From Ceratopteris richardii (taxonomy: Eukaryota; Streptophyta; Polypodiopsida; Polypodiales; Pteridaceae): a stretch of 64,000 nt of DNA. The notes beneath the pieces were generated by a model, which saw nothing but the letters and a program-made list of their open reading frames with translations, was not told the DNA's origin and did not search any database. The stretch covers positions 45,630,556-45,694,555 of the forward strand of contig CM035437.1 in the NCBI GenBank assembly GCA_020310875.1, in the 5' to 3' direction. Both the position numbers and the translations under genes were made by a program. Shown here one piece after another: positions 1 through 10,370 of this stretch (its first letter is position 1; each line of letters starts with the position of its first letter).

Positions 1-2474
1 CTAGATGATGATGATGATAAGGTGGAAGTGTGTCTTTGTGGTTTAGGTAGAGGTTTTGGAACTGGAAGAGGAAATAGTAACCAAGACCAAAGTCAACAAC
101 AGAATCATGCAGGAGGAAGAGGACAGTTTCGAGGCAAGGGAAGCCAAAGAGGGCGCATAAATTTCCAAAAAAATGATTCAGGTAATGACAGTAAAGGATG
201 TTGGAATTGTGGTAAACCTGGACACTTTGAACGTGATTGCAGAATAAAAATAATAGAAGGCAGGAGAATAACTATACATCCACAAGTGTAGATGATTCTG
301 AGGAGTTGTTCATGGTTCAACATCACATGATGAATATGATGTCTTCAAGTGTTTCAAAATCACACGATAATCTCTGGTATGTTGATTCAGGTGCTTCAAA
401 TCACAAGACCAATCATGTGGAATGGTTTAGTACTTTGCAGAAATTGTCAGTTCCTGGATATGTTGAAACAGGTGATGACACATCACATCCTGTTGAGCAT
501 ACAAGAAACATAGCACTATTGATGGAGAATGGAAAGGTAAAACATCTTGCTGATGTGTTGCATGTTCCAAATATAACAAAGAATCTGATTTCTATTGGAC
601 AAATGGTTGACCAAGGATTACAAGTCAGGTTCAATGCTGATGGATTATATGTAGAAGAGTACAAGTAGGATGGACGATTGGTTGCCAAAGGAAACAAAGT
701 GGGTAGGATGTTCACCTTAAATGTGAAGATTCCTGAAATGAATGCAACCATGTTTGCAAAAGGTGTAGGAGTTATTGCAGATATAGAGATGTGGCACAAA
801 TGGATTGGACATGCAAACTTGCAAAGGCTGAAATTGATGCAGTCAAAGGAGATTGTCCATGGACTACCAAATTTCAAAGTTGCAGAAATGTGAAAGGTAT
901 GTGTACCATGTCAATGTGGTAAACAGTCAAGAGCATCATTTCCACATGAAAAGCATGATAGTGAGAATGTAATAGAAGTAGTACATACATATGTTTGGGG
1001 TCCTACAAAGACCACATCTATGGGCGGTTGCAAGTTATATGTTACTTTCATTGATGACCATACACGCAAAGTATGGGTACATTTCATGAAGAGAAGAGCG
1101 AGGTGTTCACTCACTTCCAGAATTTTAAAGTTATGGTGGAAAAGCAGATAGGGAAGTACATTCAGACGTTAAGGTCCCATGGAGGAGGTGAATACATGTC
1201 AAATGCGCTCAACACTTTTCTAAAAAATCATGGAATTCGGTGTTAGTTTTCATGCAAGTACACACCACGACAGAATGGCATTGGTGAATGCAAAAATAAA
1301 CATATTGCAGAAATAGCAAGAGCCCTGATGGCTGAGAAGAATATGCCTCATTGTTATTGGGCAGAAGCTATGCATACTGCTGTATACATCATGAACAGAA
1401 CTCCGACTGCTACTATACATCAAGTTACACCTGAAGAGAAGTTTACAGGTAAAAAGCCAAACTTATCACATCTGAAAGTTTTTGGCTGTATTGCATATGT
1501 ACATGTCCCAGATGAATTGAGGATAAAGCTTGATCCAAAAGCAGAAAAGTGTGTCTTCATTGGATACTCCCTTGAGAAAAAGGGATATAAATGTTATAAC
1601 CCACTCACACGACAGGTAAAGGTGAGCAGAGATGTAGTATTTGATGAAATGTCAAGCTTCTATGCAGATGCCAAAGAAGGACTAAATCTTGAACCAAATG
1701 ACAAAAAAAATGCTGAAAACTCAAGTGCAGAATCTCAAGTCTTGAGCAGACCAGATGCATCATCAAGAAATAGTTCCAAGTCAAATCCATGGAGTGGAAG
1801 ATTGCGTGGAAATTTCAGTCCAGCAAATTCATCAAATACATCCAACAAAGGTAAAGAAAATCTTTCTGTAGGTCATAAAACATGTGCAAGCTTTGAAGAC
1901 GTTGATGGAGATTCAAGCGATTTAGAAAAGAGTCTTGATGAGGAACTTGGATTGCCCTCTGTGAAGAATCCAAGAGTAAGAAGGGCACATGCAGATGATA
2001 CAAGGAGAAGTGACCCAGGACCAAGAAGGTCTAAGAGGATGCCGAATTCAGTGCAACGATTGATGTATGACAGTTATATGGCTCGTCATTGTGCCTACAT
2101 GACAAAGGTAATACAAGATGCTGAACCTTCTTGCTTTGAAGATGCAATTGGAATTGCAGATTGGGAAAAAGCTATGGATGAGGAGATGGATGCACTTTAT
2201 GGAAATGATACATGGAAGCTGGTTCCATTGCCGCAAGGAAAGAAACCCATAGGCTGTAAATGGGTTTACAAGGTAAAGCATAATGCTGATGGTAGCATAA
2301 GCAGGTATAAAGCACGATTGGTAGCTAAATGATATGCACAGACATATGGCATTGATTATGAGGAAACATTCAGCCCTATAGCGAAAATGTCTACTGTCAG
2401 AACACTTGTTGCATTAGCTACAACAAAAGGATGGACTTTGCATCAGATGGATGTGAAGAATGCTTTCCTACATG
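1..2474 (+). pseudogene. Copia-1 gag-protease-integrase and start of RT (broken)
   Basis: A canonical CX2CX4HX4C zinc knuckle (CWNCGKPGHFERDC) lies at 199-240. The protease has YVDSGASNH with the catalytic Asp at 384-386. The GAG-pre-integrase domain (MWHKWIGHANLQRL) is near 790-835. In the integrase core the first catalytic Asp is Tyr (HTYVWGP, codon 990-992) and the second is His (RSHGGGEY, codon 1178-1180), while the Glu (GECKNK, about 1286) remains, so the enzyme would be dead. The frame is broken by TAG at 666-668, TGA at 891-893, frameshifts between 1080 and 1330, and TGA at 2330-2332. From 2150 on it encodes the RT start (WEKAMDEEM, KWVYKVK, RYKARLVAK) up to NAFLHGE, where Gypsy-1 interrupts it. 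Confidence 0.92.
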
Positions 2475-2479
2475 GTGAG
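2475..2479. repeat. Target site duplication GTGAG, left copy (Gypsy-1)
   Basis: GTGAG directly precedes the TGTTGGCAG start of Gypsy-1, and the same five bases follow its 3' LTR at 30473-30477. Keeping one copy restores the Copia-1 RT frame as FLHGE-LQEEVYMDQP, which is the expected copia RT sequence. Confidence 0.93.
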
Positions 2480-3085
2480 TGTTGGCAGTGGTCAGGGCGG
2501 TCAAGGACTTACAAGACAAGGGAGCCAATGTGAAGGGCCAAGCAGGCAAAGCAGTCAAAGAAGATCTGGCAAGTAGGCCATCATTTTTCATGAAGCTGAA
2601 GGTCAATGACAAATCACAGGAGCACATCAAAGAGGTGGACACACAGGAAGAAGGAGCAAGTAGGGAGCTCCAGGAAGTGTATGTCAAATTGTTAGAAGAA
2701 ATCCCTACAAAAATAGTGATTTTCATCACTAAAAGCCATTGTAAATACCATTTCATATTTTCGTAGCTCCATTTTGTGAAAGCCAAGGAGTCGTTGAGCC
2801 TTGAGGAGCTTTAGAAGTACCTACCTATCAATTTTCACATTTTTTAGACTCCGTTTGAGCCCCCAAATAGGCCGTATAACCTAATTTTTAACTAGGCCGG
2901 ACACTAGGTCTGGACAGGGCCAAAAGCTAGTCAAAAACTATAAATAGAGCTAGAGAGCTCATTTTTGAGGTTAGCTTGTTGGAGAATTGAACTTGTAAGA
3001 GCACTTTTGAGTAATCTAAAGAACTCCATTGCTTCTCTCTCTTTGTCTTACCTTGTGCGCACGTGTGTGTACATGTGTGCATGTC
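2480..3085 (+). repeat. Gypsy-1 5' LTR, missing its 3' end
   Basis: It matches the 3' LTR (29752-30472) base by base with few changes from the TGTTGGCAG start to about 3085, in the GT-rich stretch after CTTACCTTGTG. The last 110-120 bp of the 3' LTR (CTTCTCACTCACGCACTTG to the end) are absent here and the sequence passes straight into the CG-rich array. The primer site expected after the LTR is also missing. A deletion or recombination at the LTR/leader boundary is inferred. Confidence 0.85.
2937..2949 (+). promoter_or_regulatory. TATA box of Gypsy-1 5' LTR
   Basis: ACTATAAATAGAG lies about 460 bp into the LTR, and the same box is at 30211-30223 in the 3' LTR. This is where a U3/R boundary is expected, so transcription would start about 30 bp downstream, near 2975. 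A minus-strand version (CTTTTATAG) lies in both Gypsy-1b LTRs. Confidence 0.6.
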
Positions 3086-3095
3086 TCTGTCAATC

Positions 3096-3520
3096 ACGAC
3101 CGACAATGTCGATCGCAATCGACAGCCACGATCGACAGACTCTATCAATCGCGACCGACAGACTCTGTCAATCGCGACTGACAGACCTCGACGGACTGCC
3201 ACTTAGGACTCAGTCAATTGCGATCGACACCATTGATCGCGATCGATTGAAATTTCATGATTGACTCAAAGACTCGTGTTGCCACGTGTCCATTGCGACA
3301 GATAGAACCCCGATTGATTGAAATCATGATGAAAATCTCGGAAAAAGTATCGATCGCGATTGACAGCGTCGATCGTGATTGACAGGACCCACGACCGACT
3401 CTGTTGATCGCGATTGACACTGTCGATCGTGATTGACGTGTCGATCGCGACCAACAGGTCCCGATGGACACCTCCGTCAATCGTGATTGACAGACCTGTC
3501 GATCGTGATTGACAGGCATT
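3096..3520 (+). repeat. CG-rich tandem array in Gypsy-1 leader (core CGATCGCGATTGAC)
   Basis: Degenerate units of roughly 16-20 bp built on TCGATCGCGATTGACA are repeated through the block, some in the form GTCGATCGTGATTGACAG. A homologous array lies at 50025-50580 in Gypsy-1b, so it is a family feature and not a local accident. Open frames across it on both strands are a by-product of the repeat. Spacing is irregular and no CRISPR-like repeat/spacer structure exists. Confidence 0.85.
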
Positions 3521-4370
3521 TTCGGCCAAGTTTCTAGGGTTTTTTATTCCAAGTTTTTGGGGTAAATTTTAGGCATACTTATCAGGGAATTAGTGATTTG
3601 TGAGGTCCCTACACGTGTGTCTTGAGAAAAATCCTGTGAATCGTTAGCATGTTTGAACCCTGTTTTAACTCCAAAACCCTGAACTATCATAACTTCCTCA
3701 TACAAAATCCGTTCGGAGTGATCTTAGGCTTGTTGGAAAGCTTGTTAGGATTATTATAATATATAGTATCTTGAAGTTGACCATATCCAGGGGGAACAAC
3801 ACCAAGGGATCTCTAGAATTATTTGCCATAAAGACAAAGGCCAAATTGATATCTAAATTGCATGAATGGAAGTGCATTATGTCATTTGAATCTAAGTCTT
3901 GAGCTAACCTTGGGACTTTTACAGGTCCATTGAGAGCACTTGAAGGCGTCCAGAGCAAGGGCTTTTTGCAAGCTTGAGAATCGAGTTCTTGAGCACCAAA
4001 GGGCAAGGGATCAGCAAGTGAGGTTGGAATACTCTCAACTCCCTTTGTCAATTCCTAGCTTAGGCTACATGTGAATAGCGCTAGAAGTAAGTCAGGGCAA
4101 CGATAGGCACGAGACAAGTCAAAGTCTATCTAAGAAATCAAGTTCAAGTCAAGAGATAACCTGTGTGTGACCGATAAGTTTAAAGGAAAAGAACTTAATG
4201 TGGAACGATCAACTTAAAGTGCGGAAATTAACTCAAGTATTCCTGACGACATGATATCAGACAAGATCATAAACACAATAATCAACTAAAAAGAACCAAG
4301 TAACTGATACAAATTGAGCTGCAATGAGGTTGTACTTTGGGTAAAAATTGGGGTGACTCGATTAGGCATA
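3521..4370 (+). other. Gypsy-1 untranslated leader
   Basis: No coding region was found. The stretch around 3690-3750, containing CATAACTTCCTCATACAAAA and GTTGGAAAGCT, is conserved in the Gypsy-1b leader (minus strand, about 49795-49865), supporting its assignment as leader. It leads to the ATGAACCTTAGATC gag start at 4371, which has a direct counterpart at the Gypsy-2 gag start (7181). Confidence 0.6.
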
Positions 4371-5006
4371 TGAACCTTAGATCAGGATGACACCTAGGGA
4401 GAGATAGACAGAGTCTTAGGTCTTCAGAGGCTAGTGTCAATCATACTGCGAGGTCTTGGGCCCAGCAGTTGAGCCATCATTCTCACTACCCTAGCTCTAA
4501 AACTAGCGAGTCTGAGATGTCCCACGGTATGGAGAGACCCACAGGAAGTTGTGGTTTGCCATATTTACAAAGGGTTGAAGGACCTTACAAGATGCAACTG
4601 GAATACCTTAGGACCAACCAATTAGGTGGTTGCATCTATGAGGACGGCCTAGGAAGGTCCGTGGTCCAAATTAAAAATCCTGACCAACCCATTGGACTCG
4701 AACGTCCAACAGTCAAGTTTGAAAATGGAGCATACTTGGACAAAGAAGGAACCATATATGTAGTCACCAGTCACCCAGATAGGACAAATGAATTCGGAAA
4801 TGTGATCCCAGAAACGGACTTAGGAGACCTAGAGCAAGGGATTAAACCGAGAGACCGATGAAGCCTTTTGGAGGTATAAGTCTGATCAACCAAATGAGGT
4901 AGGAACAATCACAATCTATGAGTTCAAAGATCCTGATAGCCGAGGCAAAGTGACCTATTTAGACAACACTTCAGAAAGAATATTTGTGATCACAGAGCAC
5001 GGTAGG
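4371..5006 (+). pseudogene. Gypsy-1 gag, N-terminal part (interrupted by Gypsy-2)
   Basis: The start ATGAACCTTAGATC corresponds to the Gypsy-2 gag start, but an early TGA and a frameshift follow. From 4469 it encodes a stretch parallel to Gypsy-2 gag residues 50-140: QLEYLRTNQLGG against SLEYVTTNQHEI, IYEDGLGRSVVQIK against IYLDGLNRSVARLK, and YVVTSHPDRTNE against YVVTEHPKNINE. A stop occurs at 4859-4861. The reading continues to 5006, where Gypsy-2 is inserted; gag resumes at 18694. This N-terminal domain is shared by the two families and I do not recognise it as a named domain. Confidence 0.8.
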
Positions 5007-5011
5007 CATGC
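5007..5011. repeat. Target site duplication CATGC, left copy (Gypsy-2)
   Basis: CATGC directly precedes the TGTTGCAGAGC start of Gypsy-2 and recurs at 18689-18693 directly after its 3' LTR. Confidence 0.93.
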
Positions 5012-5902
5012 TGTTGCAGAGCAAAGAGAGCACAAGGCAGAGAAAAAGACGAGCCCCAAAATTTTTCCGATTTGGACTCCAAATTTTTGTATTATAACCA
5101 TTCTTGTAATATATTTTCCGATGTAAATGCACTAGAGGAGTCCTCTAGATGCATCCCCACAGAAGATTAGAAGCTTACCCATGTAAATTAGTAGGAAATT
5201 AGTCTTTAGTGAATAAAGTGCCGATCTCTTGTGTGAAAGGACCATTTTTAGGGCACAAGTATATAAGTCAATTTGTGACTCTTTGTAAAGAATGTTTGCC
5301 ATTGTGAGAATCAAGAGCACAGAAAATCGAATTTGTGTCTTCTCCTCTCTGTATCTTCTTCTTTGTGAGCTTGTATGCATGTGTGTTGCTTGGAAAGAGT
5401 GTTAGGAAGTGTTGTCTATCCATGAAAGCTTTTGTTTGTTGTGGTTAAGGTGTGTGTGAAGTGTGGGAAGTGCTGAAGTGTAGGAAGGTCATTCCCGTGA
5501 CTCAGTATTTTACTCATCATTTGAAGTAGAAGTGTCAGAATTGAGTGAAAATACACCATTGGATGCGTCTTTTCGAGAGCTTCGAAATGCATATGCTATT
5601 CGCTATATTTGGAGTTCGGGAGCTGAGAGAAAAGCTCAATTTACTGTTGGTTGCTGTTCTAAGTATCGCGACACCATGACTTACAGTTGAAGCTTGTTTG
5701 GATTAGTCTTTGCCTTGTTTGCACTCTTTGAGTAACTCATTTGCATTGATCGTCATTTGAATGCATGTCTTCATATGCTCGGCTAGGTTTTGATACTCAT
5801 CGGATTGATAATTAAAGCGTGAGTCGCCACTATATGCACTTGAGGGGAATTGAGGTATAGTCTCTTTCTCCACAAGTCCATAAGTTAGCTCTTAGGTACA
5901 CA
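5012..5902 (+). repeat. Gypsy-2 5' LTR (891 bp)
   Basis: It starts TGTTGCAGAGC, ends GGTACACA and has the same length as the 3' LTR 17798-18688 and the Gypsy-2b LTR 32258-33148. A TATA box (AGTATATAAG) lies at 5258-5267. A single AAGTATCGCGACACC near 5660 resembles the unit of the tandem array further downstream. Short open frames inside the LTR do not correspond to a gene. Confidence 0.95.
5258..5267 (+). promoter_or_regulatory. TATA box of Gypsy-2 5' LTR
   Basis: AGTATATAAG lies 246 bp into the LTR, and is repeated at 18044-18053 in the 3' LTR. Its placement fits a U3 promoter with transcription starting around 5295. Confidence 0.55.
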
Positions 5903-5909
5903 TGTTTTT

Positions 5910-5926
5910 TGGCACCGTTGCCGGGG
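5910..5926 (+). other. Gypsy-2 primer binding site (tRNA-Asp type)
   Basis: TGGCACCGTTGCCGGGG lies 7 bp after the 5' LTR. It differs by one base from the site in Gypsy-1b (51041-51057, minus strand), which matches the complement of the plant tRNA-Asp 3' end. It would prime minus-strand cDNA synthesis. Confidence 0.85.
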
Positions 5927-6641
5927 AGTGTCGAATCAAACCGAGGCATTCGTGTGATGGTAAGTAGCTTTTTGCATTGAAGCGAGAGGAGTAGTAGTGA
6001 TTTTCTCTTCTTTGGTAAGTCACTTTCATTCGCACTTACTACTTCTCACTCTTGAAGTGTGTGTAGTGAGTTATTAGTATAGGGAAGTGAGTGGAGTGAG
6101 TAGAGTAGGAGGAGCAAGGGAGTAGGTTAAGTAATTAGAGTAGCTTTCAGTCCTTGTCTGGTTGTTCTTCTTTTTTTTAGTGAGTAGGAAAATTCAAAAG
6201 TATAAAAGCTAAAAATGCCATTTTGTAAGTCACTTATCTCTTAAACAAGTATCGTGAGAGGTGTTGTCGAGTGTCGTGGGCTAGATCCGAGCTTGTGGAG
6301 CTGCACAAAGCTAGTTAGAGTTGTTAGAGAGTTGAGAGAGAGTACCTAAGGTAAGCACATATATCATTCTCTCATCCTTGTCACATAAATTAAGCATTTC
6401 AGAAAAAACAATCTACGTGAAGTATCGTGAAGGCCATACCGGGGTAGAGAGGAAGTATTTTTATGATTCAGGCTAAGAGGGGAGGGTAAATGTACTCTGA
6501 GAACATGTGTATGAACCCAAAATCAAAAAACACACTGACAAAAAACTGAAAAGTGTCAAGTATCGTGTTCTCCCGCGGTCGAGTATCGCGATGCCTGACA
6601 AGTATCGTGATCTCCTGTGGTTGAGTATCGCGATACTTAAC
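5927..6641 (+). other. Gypsy-2 leader, first part
   Basis: No gene was recognised here. It contains runs of GTGAGTAG-like sequence (5940-6140), and from about 6550 the first degenerate copies of the tandem repeat. It is expected to hold packaging signals, but none can be pinpointed by eye. Confidence 0.5.
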
Positions 6642-6857
6642 AAGTATCGAGTATCACGTTTTCTCAAGTATCGAGTGTCACGTTTGCTCAAGTATCGAGT
6701 ATCACGTTTGCTTAAGTATCGAGTATCGCGTTTGCTCAAGTATCGAGTATCACGTTTGCTCAAGTATCGAGTATCGCGTTTGCTCAAGTATCGAGTATCG
6801 CGTTTGCTCAAGTATCGAGTATCGCGTTTGCTCAAGTATCGAGTATCGCGTTTGCTC
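6642..6857 (+). repeat. Nine tandem 24-bp units in Gypsy-2 leader
   Basis: Nine head-to-tail units of exactly 24 bp begin at 6642, 6666, 6690, 6714, 6738, 6762, 6786, 6810 and 6834, each starting AAGTATCGAGTRTCRCG and ending TTGCTC or close to it. Degenerate copies flank the block from about 6550 to 7065. Because 24 is a multiple of three, frames stay open on both strands, giving an eight-residue peptide repeat (SKRDTRYL on the minus strand). That is most simply a consequence of the unit length. Confidence 0.95.
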
Positions 6858-7180
6858 AAGTATCGACTATCGTGTATCGTGCTATCTCAAGTATCGTGTG
6901 ATCAAGTATTGTATATCGAGTATCGCGTTTTTTGGAGTATCGGGTATCGTGTTGATCAAATATCGTGTATCGAGTTCTTCAAATATCCTGTATCGTCTCA
7001 TCCAAGTATCATGTATCGTCTTGTCGAAAGGTCGAGTATCGTGAACTTTTTGGGCCAAGTATCGTGACTTGAGATTTCATAGTCAGTCCTTTCCCAGCAA
7101 AATTTTTCTAGAATTCTGACCTTTAGTGAAGAACTCTAGAAGTTGGAGGTTGGTAAAGGCTGATCAGAGCTTTTAAGTGG

Positions 7181-10100
7181 ATGAACCTTAGATCCGAGAG
7201 AATCCTAGGAAGCCGAAGAAGTGTAATCTCTTCTATAGGAAGTGTAGCCGAACCAAGTGGCCGTTCACATTATTCTAAAACCTCTAGTGAGTCAGAAGAA
7301 GAAATTCCTATGGCTTCAAAGGATATGCAAAACAGTGTACCAATGATTGGCATGATGTCAATTATTGAGGGAGAATATCGGACATCTTTAGAATATGTGA
7401 CCACCAATCAACATGAGATACCCATATACCTAGATGGACTAAACCGATCAGTGGCCAGACTGAAGAAAGCTTCAGATGCTTGCATAGTGCCTAGGCCAGC
7501 AGTCAAGTATTCAGAAGGACTTTATATGGATAAAAGGGATATCCAGTATGTTGTTACAGAACATCCTAAAAATATCAATGAACTTGGGGAAGAAAACACT
7601 GCTCCAAACCTTAATGAAGAAGGAAATGAAGAGCAAGTGACCACACCTAGAGGGAGATCTACTGTTGTTAGGGTTTGGAGAGGAGACGTGGTTCCCCAGG
7701 ATGACTCATTAATGGATGTGTATTTGATCAATGGAACGGAGAATCTCCTTAGAGCCCACTCTTCATTATGGGAAGCAACCCCTAACCCCGTGACTGTCTA
7801 TGAGTTACAAGATCCTGACTTCCCCACCATCATCACATATTTGGACAAAAACTAGAGGAGGTATTGGCCCCTAACAGATTCAGAGAGAGCCGGGTTGAAA
7901 TATCAGAACATTCCAGTGTTCCCCCCGAGGGATCAAGCCACTACTTCACAAAACCCACATGGAACCTCTCAGAATAATTCATTTCAACAGTCAAGACAAA
8001 CACAACAAACTCAAATTCCAGTTAGACCACATATGCAGTTTGCTATGCCTGCAAATAACCCTAACTATCGGCCTCAGCCACCTGTTGACCCATGGATTGG
8101 AATTCCTACCCCAGTTAGACCACCTGTAGCAAGAGGACCTGGTATACCGATAGCGAGACCCATTTTCCCTGTGATGCCTAGACCGCCTGAAGCAGGAAGA
8201 AGATTAAGGCCAATTCAAGTAGCCAAATGCATGAGAAATCATTATGATGGCTCTAGTGAACCTTACAATCATATAGCTGAATTCAAGCAAGTAATCAGAG
8301 CCGAACAAGTAGAAGATTTTTTGATCCAATATGAGTATTTTGGCCTAACTTTGACAGACACAGCTTTAGCTTGGTTCCAGCCGTTAGATCCTAACAATTT
8401 TCAAAATATGGAACAAGTCTATCAAGAAATGATTGAGGAATTCACTAAGTCTGGAATTAGAAACAACTCGTCATCATTAATCCATAGCTTTAAGCAAGCT
8501 CCTACAGAATCAGTGAGATTGGCAGCAAGAAGATTCAAGCAGTATGTGGATAGGTGCCCAGTAGAAGAGAGACCCACCCAAAATAAAATGATGTCATTGT
8601 TTTTGGAAGGATTATTGAACGGATCATTAAGATCTCTGGTGTATGTGAGGAGAGTCCAAACCTTGCAAGAATGCATGAAGGAATGTATTGACCTAGAGGA
8701 CAATCTAGCGGAGGATCTGAAAATACCTCAAGGTAGCGTGAAAAGTGAAGATTAAGCAAGCAGCACATCAAACCCTAAGAACAATGTAGAGGAAATAGCC
8801 GACTTAGTCGCAAAGAAGTTGAATGTTCAAGGATAGAGGAACTACCCCAACAACCCAATGAGAGTGCCCATGCTTAGAAGATGTATGCATTGTGGAGGTG
8901 ATCATCCCTCTCATTTGTGCACTAGGGGAATAGTCCCACCACCTGCCTATGCTTACAATAGACCACCCGTTCCAGGACCTTTACAATATTGCAGCATAGA
9001 ACAAAAATACACAACTCATAGCTCAGGAAAATTGCCCCTACAATAGGCAAGCGAGACCAACACAACTGCTCATGAGACCTTACGGATACCCTCAGAGAGA
9101 TCTAGGAGGAGAAGCCCTTAGATATCCCACATATCAGCAACAGGCACCTGTACCACGACCATATGCCTATCAAGGGTACACTCAACCACAACCGGTGTTA
9201 GGACAACAACCGCCCCATCCTCAGAATGTTGTCCCAGTGAAAATAGCTCAACTTGAAGAAAACTTAGAGAGAGCAATAGTCCCAGCCACACGATTGACTA
9301 GTAATGAACCATATGACTCATCTTATGACCCTAGTCAAGGAAACTATCCCAGTTATGAGAGCTCTATGATAGAATATGGACAAATGTATGAACCATATGC
9401 ATATGGCATGGAAGCACTAGATAGTTTCCACGGATATGAACAGGACTATGTGTCATTGATGTACACAGCCCCTAGGGCACCCATACCCCCCCGACCTATG
9501 AACAGACCACCTATACCTAGAGGACCATGTTATAGATGCGGAGGTGATCATTATATCAGAGAATGTACACCTCCAAACCCACCACCACCACAACGAGTCT
9601 GGGAAGGATACTGTAGTGATTGTGGTAAAGAACACCTTTTCAGAGATTGCCCCAAGAAGCCCAACAAAGTTAACTCTAATGTGCAGATTAACGTGATAGA
9701 AGTAATAGAATCATCAGGAAGCGATAAGTACACTGTACCGTTGAAAGCAATAACTAGAGCCAAAGCTAGAGAGACCCCCAACAAAACTGAAGAAAATGAT
9801 CAAGGTGACAGAGAAATGAACATACCTACACCTCAAATAGTTGAAGACTCGGAAGAGCCTGAGAAAAGTGTTACAAGTAAAAGAATACAGAGATGGAAGA
9901 ACCGTAGAGATAGTATAAAGGAAAAGAAATTACTAAAAAAAAAGGAAATTGAGAAGAGCGAACAAAATCTAAAAGAGAAACAAGAAGAGGAAGAAGAAAA
10001 TCTGAAAGGAAAGTAAAAAAAAGAAGAGGTAGGATCAGTTTTAGCAGATCCCATGCCTCAAGAATTAGCCATGTGGATTCAGGCGTACAAAGCACGAATA

Positions 10101-10370
10101 AGAGCAGGACCTACCATCGAACAACATGAAAGAGAATATCCAAGAGGTGACCTAGAGAAGGAAAGGTTGGAGATATGCAAAAAATTAATTGAAGTAGCTC
10201 AACAAACCTTAGAAAACCTGTTCTTCAATTTTTACCCAATTCACGAATTCTCGAAAAAGAATTCCAAGTGTGTGTCATCCCTAAGGAACCCGAGAAACCC
10301 GAAGCAGGTAAGACACATAATGGAAATTACTGTGAGGATAAAAGGGAAGGATCCATTGTTCCCGAAGTAG
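7181..10370 (+). pseudogene. Gypsy-2 gag (broken)
   Basis: Gag forms the particle and packages RNA. The start ATG 7181 is shared with the Gypsy-1 gag start. After an N-terminal domain comes a retrotransposon capsid domain at about 8220-8560 (FKQVIRAEQVEDF, ALAWFQPL, IHSFKQAPTESVRLAARRFKQY). Three zinc knuckles of the short form CX2CX3HX4C follow: CMHCGGDHPSHLC near 8881, CYRCGGDHYIREC near 9529 and CSDCGKEHLFRDC near 9613. The tail is Lys/Glu-rich. Stops at 7853, 8753, 8834 and 10014 lie in one frame; one frameshift lies near 9030. The segment after 10053 matches the Gypsy-1 gag end (MIQAYKARI-like stretch) and then runs into the deletion that removed protease 1, RT and RNase H. Confidence 0.88.

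Noticed and set aside
3096..3520. CRISPR-like array
   Set aside because: Units are degenerate and contiguous with no unique spacers; the context is an LTR retrotransposon leader in a plant genome.
5132..5380. 82-codon minus-strand frame, repeated at 17918-18166 and in Gypsy-2b
   Set aside because: It lies inside the 891-bp LTR, opposite to element transcription, and recurs only because the LTR does.
6473..6859. Minus-strand 128-codon frame of SKRDTRYL repeats as a gene
   Set aside because: It is fully explained by the 24-bp tandem units, has no flanking signals on that strand and lies in an untranslated leader.
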